From positions 124,001-188,000 of the forward strand of contig NZ_JACLAF010000010.1 of assembly GCF_015355625.1 (NCBI RefSeq): DNA of 64,000 nt, in the 5' to 3' direction. Positions 16,318 to 24,062 of the stretch are shown here, piece by piece (positions within the stretch are counted from its first letter, which is position 1; every line of letters starts with the position of its first letter). The position numbers were made by a program, and so were the translations under genes. This DNA comes from Tamlana sp. I1. GTDB taxonomy: Bacteria > Bacteroidota > Bacteroidia > Flavobacteriales > Flavobacteriaceae. The notes under the pieces were generated by a model. That model was not told the origin of the DNA, made no database searches, and saw only the letters and a program-made list of their open reading frames with translations.

Positions 16318-16902
16318 TTACTGTTCTAGAATAAGCTGACTTTTAATTTTACTTAGAAATTCTTTAGTAATTCCAAGGTATGAAGCAATCATGTACTGCG
16401 GAATACGTTGCTCTATTAATGGATATTGATTTCTAAAAAACAGATATCTATCTTTTGCTGAAAGACTAAAATTTCGAATAATTCGTTTTTGTGAAGCGAC
16501 TAAGGCACGTTCTACGATAAGTCTGAATAAACGTTCTAATTTAGGAATTTCGGCATATAAATCCTCAATATCATCATGAGAAAACATGATTAATTCGGTG
16601 TTTTCTAGACATTGCACATTAAGATCGGCTGGGGTTTGGGTGATAAAACTACCAATATCGGAAGTCCACCAATTTTCAACCGAAAACATAATGATGTGCT
16701 CCTGCCCTTCTTCGTCTACAAAATAGGTTTTAGTACACCCCGAAATTACAAAACATTCATATTTACAAACATCGCCTTGCTGAATAACAAACTGCCCCTT
16801 TAAATATTTTCTATAACTTACTTTTGAAGTTAAAAAAGCTTCTTCTTTTTCGGTTAATTCTACAAAATTTCGAATGTAATCTAAAAGTGGCTGTATTTTC
16901 AT
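16318..16902 (-). CDS. Crp/Fnr-family transcriptional regulator
   Basis: This 194-residue protein has an N-terminal cyclic-nucleotide-binding-like beta-roll (GQFVIQQGDVCKYECFVISG, residues 36-55) and a C-terminal helix-turn-helix ending IPQYMIASYLGITKEFLSKI. This is the common Bacteroidota subtype, which usually lacks an intact cAMP pocket. Cys are at about 46, 50, 56 and 98; the C-x3-C-x5-C spacing is not a known Fe-S motif of FNR. It is divergent from an MFS exporter and precedes the SnoaL-like/YceI pair. A TTGATATCAA dyad at 16916-16925 sits just upstream of its start. Confidence 0.87.
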   Translation of the reverse strand: MKIQPLLDYIRNFVELTEKEEAFLTSKVSYRKYLKGQFVIQQGDVCKYECFVISGCTKTYFVDEEGQEHIIMFSVENWWTSDIGSFITQTPADLNVQCLENTELIMFSHDDIEDLYAEIPKLERLFRLIVERALVASQKRIIRNFSLSAKDRYLFFRNQYPLIEQRIPQYMIASYLGITKEFLSKIKSQLILEQ

Positions 16903-16989
16903 TTGAAGGTTTTAATTGATATCAAATTTAACAATAATATCATTGGATTAAAATATAGTTAAGAGGTTTAAAGCCTGATTTAATTGAAT

Positions 16990-16997
16990 TACTTTTG
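16990..16997 (+). promoter_or_regulatory. -7 promoter element of the MFS exporter, apparently leaderless
   Basis: TACTTTTG fully matches TAnnTTTG and ends 5 bp before the ATG at 17002, so transcription would begin at or next to the start codon. I see no -33 TTG at the right spacing. Confidence 0.4.
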
Positions 16998-17001
16998 AAG
17001 C

Positions 17002-18219
17002 ATGCAAAAAAACGAACATTTTAAGTTTGAATTTGTAGCCTTAATGGCTTCATTAATGTCTATAGTTGCCTTATCTATAGATGCGTTACTGCCTGCGTTG
17101 CCAGAAATAAGTCAGCATTTTGCCATTCAAGACACCTCTAAAAATCAATTATTAATTACCATGATTTTCCTTGGTATTGGTTTCGGACAACTCCTTTTCG
17201 GACCTTTATCGGATAGCTTCGGAAGAAAACCCATTGTTTTTGTTGGCTTTTTAGTTTTTATTATAGCAAGTATTGTTTGCGTTACTACCGATAATTTTGA
17301 AATTATGATTATTGGTCGGATTTTTCAAGGCGTAGGTTTATCCTCGCCTAGAAGTTTATCACTTTCCATGATTCGCGATTCCTTTGAAGGCGATTATATG
17401 GCGAAAATAGTATCGATAGTGGTCATGTTTTTTATTCTCGTTCCTGTAGTAGCACCAACATTGGGGCAGTTATTAATGTATGCCTTTAGTTGGGAAGCCA
17501 TTTTTTATTTCAACCTTATTTTTGGGGTTTTAATAATGATTTGGTTTTGGATTAGGCAACCTGAAACTTTACCTAAAGAACAGCGTATAAAATTCTCGAC
17601 AAACCTTTTTATTAATGGAACTAAAGAATTTTTTAAACAAAAAGAAGCGGTAGCGTTTACAGTAGTTTCAGGCTTTATTACAGGCTCGTTTATGGTGTAT
17701 TTAAGTACAGCTCAACAAATATTTCAGGAGCAATACCATCTCGCTGAAATGTTCCCCTATATTTTTGCGAGTTTAGCCATTTCTATTGGTCTGGCCACTT
17801 TTTTTAACAGCCGTTTGGTTGTAAAATTTGGCATGTGGCGCATTGCACATGTTGCCACGGCAGCCTATGCTATTGTTTCGGTGCTTTATGTGATTTTATT
17901 TTGGTCTGGAAACAACCCAAGCATTTATGTTTTACTAAGCTTTTTTGCTTTGCAGTTTTTTGCCGTTGGTTTCCTTTTTGGAAATTTAAGAGCCATCGCC
18001 ATGCAACCGCTTGGTCATATTGCTGGTATCGGTGCTGCAATTAATGGTTTTGCGTCTACCGTTATGGCGGTACCCATTGCGAATTACATTGGCGGATTTG
18101 TAAAACATTCCGTGTTACCCCTTTTCATAGGATTCTCAATTTTTGGCGTATTATCATTAATTATTTTTATGATTATGAAACGTAAAAAACAATTAATTCT
18201 AGCCAAATCAGCGGCTTAA
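17002..18219 (+). CDS. MFS drug exporter of the Bcr/CflA family
   Basis: This 405-residue protein has 12 predicted membrane helices and the signature of 12-TM drug/H+ antiporters: LSIDALLPALPEIS in TM1, FLGIGFGQLLFGPLSDSFGR (motif A at residues about 66-75) and GRIFQGVGLSSPRSLSLSMIRD in TM4. These match Bcr/CflA exporters, which expel compounds such as bicyclomycin and chloramphenicol; the natural substrate is unknown. It diverges from the Crp-like regulator, 99 bp apart, so joint control is possible. Its last 12 nt overlap the convergent DinB gene. Confidence 0.92.
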   Translation: MQKNEHFKFEFVALMASLMSIVALSIDALLPALPEISQHFAIQDTSKNQLLITMIFLGIGFGQLLFGPLSDSFGRKPIVFVGFLVFIIASIVCVTTDNFEIMIIGRIFQGVGLSSPRSLSLSMIRDSFEGDYMAKIVSIVVMFFILVPVVAPTLGQLLMYAFSWEAIFYFNLIFGVLIMIWFWIRQPETLPKEQRIKFSTNLFINGTKEFFKQKEAVAFTVVSGFITGSFMVYLSTAQQIFQEQYHLAEMFPYIFASLAISIGLATFFNSRLVVKFGMWRIAHVATAAYAIVSVLYVILFWSGNNPSIYVLLSFFALQFFAVGFLFGNLRAIAMQPLGHIAGIGAAINGFASTVMAVPIANYIGGFVKHSVLPLFIGFSIFGVLSLIIFMIMKRKKQLILAKSAA

Positions 18220-18738
18220 ATAACGGCTTTTTAAAACGCTTATATGATGCTTTTCATGACCTAAAATGATGAATGCAGCTGCGCGTGCAGACATGTCATG
18301 ATCGCTTACCGTGCCTATCTGTTTTAAATCTGAATCTGATAAACTTTTTATAAAAACGATTGAATTCTGGCGTACAGCTTCATATTCTTCAATTAAAGCT
18401 TCAATAGATTTTAAGCTGGCTTTTGAAGGTGCTATATAATCATCTTGATGGTAACCCGGCAACGGTGTTTTATCCTGTCTTGAAAGGCGTAAACATCTGT
18501 AAATAAACACCCGTTCGTTATCAATAATATGCTGAAACACCTCTTTAATCGTCCATTTTCCTGGTTGGTAAGCATAATCTAATTTAGTATTAGGAATGCT
18601 TTTGAAAAAAGCCAAAACAGCTTCTTTTCCTTTTGAAAAACCTTCTAATAAAGTAAAATCTGTGGGTGCTTCAACAATATAGGTTTTGTAATACGGGTGG
18701 TATTCAGTTGATTTTAATTCGGTTACTTTCATAAACAT
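18208..18738 (-). CDS. DinB-family protein (putative metal-dependent hydrolase/transferase)
   Basis: This 176-residue protein is a four-helix bundle of the DinB/YfiT type. The metal-binding His positions are present: QHIIDNERVFIYR (first His near residue 66), SDHDMSARAAAFI and GHEKHHISVLK (HxxxH at about 159-163). Related enzymes are thiol-S-transferases that act with bacillithiol or mycothiol; the bshB1 gene elsewhere in the window shows that bacillithiol is made, so a bacillithiol transferase is a reasonable hypothesis. Its ATG overlaps the stop of the ABC transporter gene (TAATG), so the two are coupled. Confidence 0.87.
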   Translation of the reverse strand: MFMKVTELKSTEYHPYYKTYIVEAPTDFTLLEGFSKGKEAVLAFFKSIPNTKLDYAYQPGKWTIKEVFQHIIDNERVFIYRCLRLSRQDKTPLPGYHQDDYIAPSKASLKSIEALIEEYEAVRQNSIVFIKSLSDSDLKQIGTVSDHDMSARAAAFIILGHEKHHISVLKSRYLSR

Positions 18739-20510
18739 TAAATTTTAGCTTGGTAGGTGTATAAATCAAAATATCTTCCGTTATTGGCAATCAGTTCGTC
18801 GTGAGTCCCACGTTCTATAATGTTTCCAGCTTCAATTACTAAAATCTGGTCTGCTTTTCTAATGGTACTCAATCGGTGTGCAATTACAATCGTGGTTCTA
18901 TCTTTAACCAATTCATTTAAACTTTTCTGAATTAAAGCTTCACTTTCTGTATCTAAATTTGAAGTGGCTTCATCTAAAATAATAATTTTCGGATTGGCTA
19001 AAATAGCGCGAGCAATAGCTAATCGCTGTCTCTGACCTCCCGATAGCTTCACGCCTCTTTCGCCGATTAATGTTTCTAAACCATCATCAAAACGGTCGGT
19101 AAATTCGTTAACATAGGCGGCTTTTACAGCGTTTTGTAATTCGTCTTCGGTAGCATTTGGCCTTGGAAATAGGATGTTTTCTCTAATGCTGCCTTCAAAT
19201 AAAAATTCGTCTTGTAAAACCACGCCCAAATACTTTCGGTAGCTCTGTAATTTTACTTTGGATAAGTCTTCATCATCAATAAAAACACGTCCGGATTTTG
19301 GAGTTAAAAAGGTTGCCGATAAGCCTGCAATAGTCGATTTTCCTGAACCCGAACTCCCAACCAAAGCCGTTACAGAGCCCGCTGGTGCTTTAAAACTGAT
19401 GTTATGAAGCACTTCTTTATCTTCTTCATATGAAAAAGACACATCTTCAAAAACAATATCGCCTTTCAAATTGTTAAGTTGAATGGTTCTGTTTACGTTG
19501 TCTTCTTCCGCAGTCATATTCATCAGCTCTTCGGTTCTATCCAAACCTGCTAAAGCTTCGGTTAACTGACTTCCAATATTACTCATTTGTACAATGGGCG
19601 CAATCATAAAACCAAGTACCAAAGTGAAAAATAGAAAATCACCCATAGTCATTTCATCTTGCATCATATAATACCCTCCAATGCCCATAATACCTGTGGT
19701 AGCCACACCTATTAAAAAAGTTGATGAGCTGGTCATTATAGAGGTTGCGGTTAAACTTTTCTTCACATTTTGAAATAATTTATCAACCCCTTTTTCAAAA
19801 ATTTGATTCTCTTGTTCTTCAGCATTAAAAGCTTTAATCACACGAACGCCTGCTAAAGTTTCGGTTAAACGGCCTTTTACTTCAGCATTTATTTTTCCGC
19901 GTACTCTAAAAATCGGACGAATATATTTAAAGGCGCGCAAAGCGATATAGCCAAAAATAGACAGTGGCACGAACACAAAAAGTGTCATCCATGCGTTTAG
20001 TTTTATCAAGATAATTAACGATACAATGGCCGTAAATGTTCCGCCAACCAATTGCACTAAACCAGTGCCAATTAAATTTCGAACCCCTTCAACATCACTC
20101 ATAATACGCGATACCAAACCGCCTGTTTTATTGTTATCAAAAAAACTAATGGGCAACGAGAGTACTTTTTTCTGAACTTTAGCACGTAATTCGCTAATTA
20201 AATACTGCGCCTGAACGCTTAAAATTTGAGTTAACGCATAAGAAGTAAGCGCCTGCACCAAAATAGCCACCAAAACAATGGCTATTAAAGTATACAGTTG
20301 CGAAGGATCTTTACTTGGCACCACATCATCTAAAAGCACTTTACTTTGCCATGGTAAAATAAGCCCAGCCAAACTTCGAATAACAATTAAAACTAAACCT
20401 ATAAAAACCAAATTTCGCCTAGGCCAAATAATGGTTTTAAAAGCTTGTGCCATGGTGACTTTAGGCGTTTTTTTATTGGTTTTTGAAGGTGTTTCTTGAA
20501 AATGTTTCAT
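18738..20510 (-). CDS. ABC exporter, fused membrane and ATPase domains (MsbA/lipid-drug type)
   Basis: This 590-residue half-transporter has six membrane helices (residues about 30-320) and a C-terminal nucleotide-binding domain with Walker A GSSGSGKST, signature LSGGQRQRLAIARA, Walker B IIILDEATSNLD and the H-loop IAHRLST. The arrangement fits exporters of lipid, drug or peptide such as MsbA; the cargo is unknown. The open frame extends to 20531 with a TTG, but the ATG at 20510 (MKHFQETPSK) is the natural start. DinB follows with an overlapping TAATG junction. Confidence 0.93.
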   Translation of the reverse strand: MKHFQETPSKTNKKTPKVTMAQAFKTIIWPRRNLVFIGLVLIVIRSLAGLILPWQSKVLLDDVVPSKDPSQLYTLIAIVLVAILVQALTSYALTQILSVQAQYLISELRAKVQKKVLSLPISFFDNNKTGGLVSRIMSDVEGVRNLIGTGLVQLVGGTFTAIVSLIILIKLNAWMTLFVFVPLSIFGYIALRAFKYIRPIFRVRGKINAEVKGRLTETLAGVRVIKAFNAEEQENQIFEKGVDKLFQNVKKSLTATSIMTSSSTFLIGVATTGIMGIGGYYMMQDEMTMGDFLFFTLVLGFMIAPIVQMSNIGSQLTEALAGLDRTEELMNMTAEEDNVNRTIQLNNLKGDIVFEDVSFSYEEDKEVLHNISFKAPAGSVTALVGSSGSGKSTIAGLSATFLTPKSGRVFIDDEDLSKVKLQSYRKYLGVVLQDEFLFEGSIRENILFPRPNATEDELQNAVKAAYVNEFTDRFDDGLETLIGERGVKLSGGQRQRLAIARAILANPKIIILDEATSNLDTESEALIQKSLNELVKDRTTIVIAHRLSTIRKADQILVIEAGNIIERGTHDELIANNGRYFDLYTYQAKI

Positions 20511-20737
20511 AACTATTTTTGAGTATAGCAAGGTATGTTTTTTTATTGAAAATTTATTTCATCTTCTAAATTTCAGTTACACAAAAGATTAGTGTTTCCT
20601 AGATGAAGAAACAGCCTACTACCACAATTAGAAACTACCGAATGATAACAAGAACTGACAAAAAAATAATATAAAATTAGTTTTAAAAATAGCTTAATTC
20701 ACTACTTTTAAAGTCTAAAAAATTAATTAAAACAATC

Positions 20738-21352
20738 ATGAAAATAATTGGAATTGGTAAAAACTACGTAAACGACAAAAGTGAAATTGCAGCGCTTAAA
20801 ACGGGACATCAACTTATTTTTTTAAAGGCTGAAAGTACTTTAGTTGAAAACAATGCGGATATTGTTTTTCCAAAAATTACTGAGCAACTTATTTATGAAG
20901 TTGAGTTGGTTGCTAAAATAGGCAAACAAGGTAAAGATATTTCGGAAGCCGATGCGGCCTCTTACATTAGCGAAATTGGTATAGGTATCGATTATACGGC
21001 TAAAGATGTGCTTGGCGCAAGCAGAGAAAACAAAGGCCCTTGGGCTTTAGCAAAAGGATTTGATGGTGCTTCGCCTGTAGCTGGTTTTAAACCGGTTTCT
21101 AATTTTTCTGATTTGAATGATATTAACTTCAACCTAGTCATTAATGGTGAAGAAAAACAAGCAGGAAACACTACGGATATGATTTATAATTTTGTTGAAA
21201 TTATTTCTTTCGTTTCTAAATATATGACTTTAGAGCCTGGCGATTTAATTTTCACAGGAACACCTGCTTCTGGCGCTGGACAAAACTTTAAAGGCGACCA
21301 CTTGCAAGCTTCAATTGAAGGTGAATTATTATTAGATTTTAAACTTATATAA
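20738..21352 (+). CDS. Fumarylacetoacetate hydrolase (FAH)-family protein
   Basis: This 204-residue protein is a compact FAH-fold enzyme. It shows the metal-site Glu in YEVELVAKIGK (E-x-E near residues 69-71), an Asp in IGIDYTAKDVL, and the C-terminal LEPGDLIFTGTPASGAG loop. FAH-family members of this small size act as acylpyruvate hydrolases or oxaloacetate decarboxylases/tautomerases. No pathway genes are nearby, so I leave the reaction open. It starts with MKIIGIGKNY and stands alone between the ABC exporter and a palindromic repeat. Confidence 0.88.
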   Translation: MKIIGIGKNYVNDKSEIAALKTGHQLIFLKAESTLVENNADIVFPKITEQLIYEVELVAKIGKQGKDISEADAASYISEIGIGIDYTAKDVLGASRENKGPWALAKGFDGASPVAGFKPVSNFSDLNDINFNLVINGEEKQAGNTTDMIYNFVEIISFVSKYMTLEPGDLIFTGTPASGAGQNFKGDHLQASIEGELLLDFKLI

Positions 21353-21364
21353 TCCCTTTTATCT

Positions 21365-21443
21365 GTTGTGTGTTTTGAAAAGTCAGTTCGAGTGATTTTC
21401 GATAGAAAATTGTATCGAGAACAGCCTTTTCAAAACACACAAC
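21365..21443. repeat. 79-bp intergenic palindrome with perfect 18-bp outer arms
   Basis: GTTGTGTGTTTTGAAAAG (21365-21382) and its exact reverse complement (21426-21443) enclose a second imperfect inverted repeat containing GTTCGAGTGATTTTCGAT and TATCGAGAAC. The inner GTTCGAG...TCGAGAAC part resembles a palindrome family I recall from many flavobacterial genomes. It lies between two co-oriented genes and would form a strong stem in any readthrough transcript. Confidence 0.75.
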
Positions 21444-21477
21444 CGTTTTTCTCCTATAAAAGTTCAACTAAAACCTT

Positions 21478-23397
21478 ATGAAAAACTCTATTGCAGAACG
21501 CGTTTTCGATTTTTTAGTAAAATACCCGCCTTTTAACCTTTTAAATACTCCGGATTTATTTGAAATCTCAAAAGAAGTCTCCATTATTTATTTAGAAAAA
21601 GGCGATACATTATTTGAAAAAGGCGATCCTGCAAAACCGCATTTTTATATGGTTAGAAATGGTGGTGTGAAATTAATTCATACCACAAAAGAGCAGACTC
21701 AAGAAATCATCAATATTAGCGATGCTGGTGATGTTTTTGGTGTTAGGCCACTAATTGCGAATGAAAACTACAAACTTTCGGCTACAGCCAACGAAGAATC
21801 TATAGTTTATGCCATTCCTATTAAAACTTTTACGGCAGTAACCCACAACAATGCTAGCGTTTACAAGTTTTTAATTACGGCCTTTGCAACCAATGCCTAC
21901 GACCCGTACACTGCCGAAGAAAGCGGTAAAATATTTGTAGATTATTTACCTAATAGTTCGCATGATATTGTAAATTTTCAAACCGCCAATTACACTAAAA
22001 ACCCTGTAACTTGTCATTTAGACTCGTCTCTAAAAGAGGCTGCCATAAAAATGAGTCTTCATAAAATTGGCTGTATTATTGTTATTGACGATGCTGAAAA
22101 TCCGGTTGGTATCATTACCAATTCAGATATTAAAAACAAAATTGCCACAGGCCGTTTTCCTATTGAAACTCAGGTGACAAATATTATGAATACGCCTGTA
22201 ATCACGAGTAAAAAGAATTTAACGGTGGCCGATGGGCAACTTATTATGCTGAAACATCACATTGGACATTTATGCATTACCAAAGATGGCACGGCAAACT
22301 CTAAACTTATTGGCGTACTTACACATCATGATGTTTTAGCGACTTTAGGCAACAATCCAACAGTTATTTTAAAAGAAATTACACGCGCCAATCGTACTAA
22401 AAAACTACGCGCAGCACGATTAAAAGCCAACAGCTTACTTAAAAATTATTTAGAACAAAACATTCCTGTGGGACATATTGTGAAATTAATTTCACAAATT
22501 AACGATGCCGTTACAGTGCGCGCTATTGAAATTGCCTTAAAAAAAATGCCTACCCATCCCCCTGTAAAATTTTCATGGATTGCTTTGGGAAGTCAAGGCA
22601 GGAAAGAACAATTACTATTTACAGACCAGGATAACGCGATTATTTTTGAAAATGTTTCTGAAGAAAAATACGAAGAAACTCAAACTTACTTCCTAGAACT
22701 AGCAAAACTAGTTACTAAATCTTTGAATAAAATTGGTTTTGAATATTGCGAAGCCGATATGATGGCAAGCAACCCCAAATGGTGTTTATCCATCACACAG
22801 TGGAAAAACCAATTTAACGATTGGATTTTGCATCCTGATGAAAAGGCTGTTTTATTATCTTCCATATTTTTCGATTTTAATCACATTTATGGCAACCCTG
22901 AATTTGCAAGCGATTTAACCGATTCTATTTTTGAAACTTTAGATCAAACTTCGTTATTTTTTAAATATTTAGGTCGCGATGCGGTGAAGAGTCCGTCGCC
23001 ATTAGGTTTTTTCAATCAATTTGCTGTTGAAAAAAACAGTGATCAAAAAGACCTTTTCAACATTAAAAGCCGAACCATTATGCCTTTGGTTGATGCGGCA
23101 CGATTGCTTACCTTAAAAAACAAAATAAAAGGCATTAATAATACCTCCGAGCGTTTTGAAGAATTGGCAAACTTAGATCCTAATAATAAAGAACTGTATC
23201 AATCTTGTTCTTATGCCTTCAAAGCATTAACAAAATTTAAAACCAAGCAAGGCATCCTTCATAATAATTCTGGAAAATACATCGAATTAAAAACCTTAAC
23301 TAAAGAGGAACAATTAAAATTAAGACGCTGTTTAAAACCTGTTCATGCCATTCAGGAAGTATTAAAATTACGTTTCGATTTAAAAAACTTCATGTAA
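21478..23397 (+). CDS. DUF294 putative nucleotidyltransferase with cNMP-binding and CBS domains
   Basis: This 639-residue protein has four parts: a cyclic-nucleotide-binding-like domain (residues about 15-130, with YLEKGDTLFEKGD), a CBS pair (about 175-290, IGCIIVIDDAENPVGIITNSD), a DUF294 nucleotidyltransferase domain with GSQGRKEQLLFTDQD near 371-386 (the GSxGRxE...TDxD catalytic pattern), and a C-terminal DUF294 helical domain. It is probably a cytoplasmic signalling protein that transfers nucleotides to a protein target in response to adenylates. The exonuclease gene starts 1 nt after its stop, and acs lies beyond. Confidence 0.88.
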   Translation: MKNSIAERVFDFLVKYPPFNLLNTPDLFEISKEVSIIYLEKGDTLFEKGDPAKPHFYMVRNGGVKLIHTTKEQTQEIINISDAGDVFGVRPLIANENYKLSATANEESIVYAIPIKTFTAVTHNNASVYKFLITAFATNAYDPYTAEESGKIFVDYLPNSSHDIVNFQTANYTKNPVTCHLDSSLKEAAIKMSLHKIGCIIVIDDAENPVGIITNSDIKNKIATGRFPIETQVTNIMNTPVITSKKNLTVADGQLIMLKHHIGHLCITKDGTANSKLIGVLTHHDVLATLGNNPTVILKEITRANRTKKLRAARLKANSLLKNYLEQNIPVGHIVKLISQINDAVTVRAIEIALKKMPTHPPVKFSWIALGSQGRKEQLLFTDQDNAIIFENVSEEKYEETQTYFLELAKLVTKSLNKIGFEYCEADMMASNPKWCLSITQWKNQFNDWILHPDEKAVLLSSIFFDFNHIYGNPEFASDLTDSIFETLDQTSLFFKYLGRDAVKSPSPLGFFNQFAVEKNSDQKDLFNIKSRTIMPLVDAARLLTLKNKIKGINNTSERFEELANLDPNNKELYQSCSYAFKALTKFKTKQGILHNNSGKYIELKTLTKEEQLKLRRCLKPVHAIQEVLKLRFDLKNFM

Positions 23398-23398
23398 T

Positions 23399-24061
23399 AT
23401 GAAATTCAATTGGTTTTCAAAAAAAAAGCAAGATTACCCACAGTTTTGGCTAGATTATCTGGAACATTTTAAAACAAAAAGTAAAAGTAATATTAACGAC
23501 ACCAGATTTATTGCTTTTGATACCGAAACAACAGGTTTTAGCATTAAAGAAGACCGCGTTTTATCCATTGGCGCTGTCTCCTTTACCAATAAAGTTATCG
23601 ATGTTAACAAAACCCTAGAACTTTACCTTCAGCAAGATGTTTTTAAAGCCGAATCTGTAAAAATTCACGGCATATTAAAAAGCAGTACCATTGATAAAAT
23701 AAATGAATTAGAAGCTCTTAAAACCTTTCTGGCTTACATTAAAAACGATGTTTTAATTGCCCATCATGCTAATTTTGATCGGGGTATGATTAACGAAATG
23801 CTTCAAAGGCACGGCTTAGGAAAATTAAAAAATGAATTTATAGACACGGGCGTCCTTTACAAAAAATCCATTCATGTTATTTATAGAGAAGAACAGCCCG
23901 CATACACTTTAGATTATTTGTGTAACGAGCTGAATGTTCCTATGGTAGATAGGCACACCGCCACTGGCGATGCGCTTATTACGGCTTTGGTGTTTTTAAA
24001 AATATTAGCCCGTTTAGACAAAAAAAAGCATCTAAATTGGGGCTATTTACTGCCTAAATAA
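23399..24061 (+). CDS. DnaQ-like 3'-5' exonuclease
   Basis: This 220-residue protein is a DEDDh exonuclease like the epsilon subunit of DNA polymerase III. Exo I is AFDTETTGF (D41 and E43), Exo II is IAHHANFDRGMI, and Exo III ends DRHTATGDALITA with the catalytic His. The N-terminal 30 residues are extra. It is translationally coupled to the upstream DUF294 gene (1-nt gap); this DUF294-exonuclease-acs neighbourhood occurs in many bacteria from memory, hinting at a role outside replication. Its stop is 1 nt from the stop of the convergent acs. Confidence 0.9.
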   Translation: MKFNWFSKKKQDYPQFWLDYLEHFKTKSKSNINDTRFIAFDTETTGFSIKEDRVLSIGAVSFTNKVIDVNKTLELYLQQDVFKAESVKIHGILKSSTIDKINELEALKTFLAYIKNDVLIAHHANFDRGMINEMLQRHGLGKLKNEFIDTGVLYKKSIHVIYREEQPAYTLDYLCNELNVPMVDRHTATGDALITALVFLKILARLDKKKHLNWGYLLPK

Positions 24062-24062
24062 T

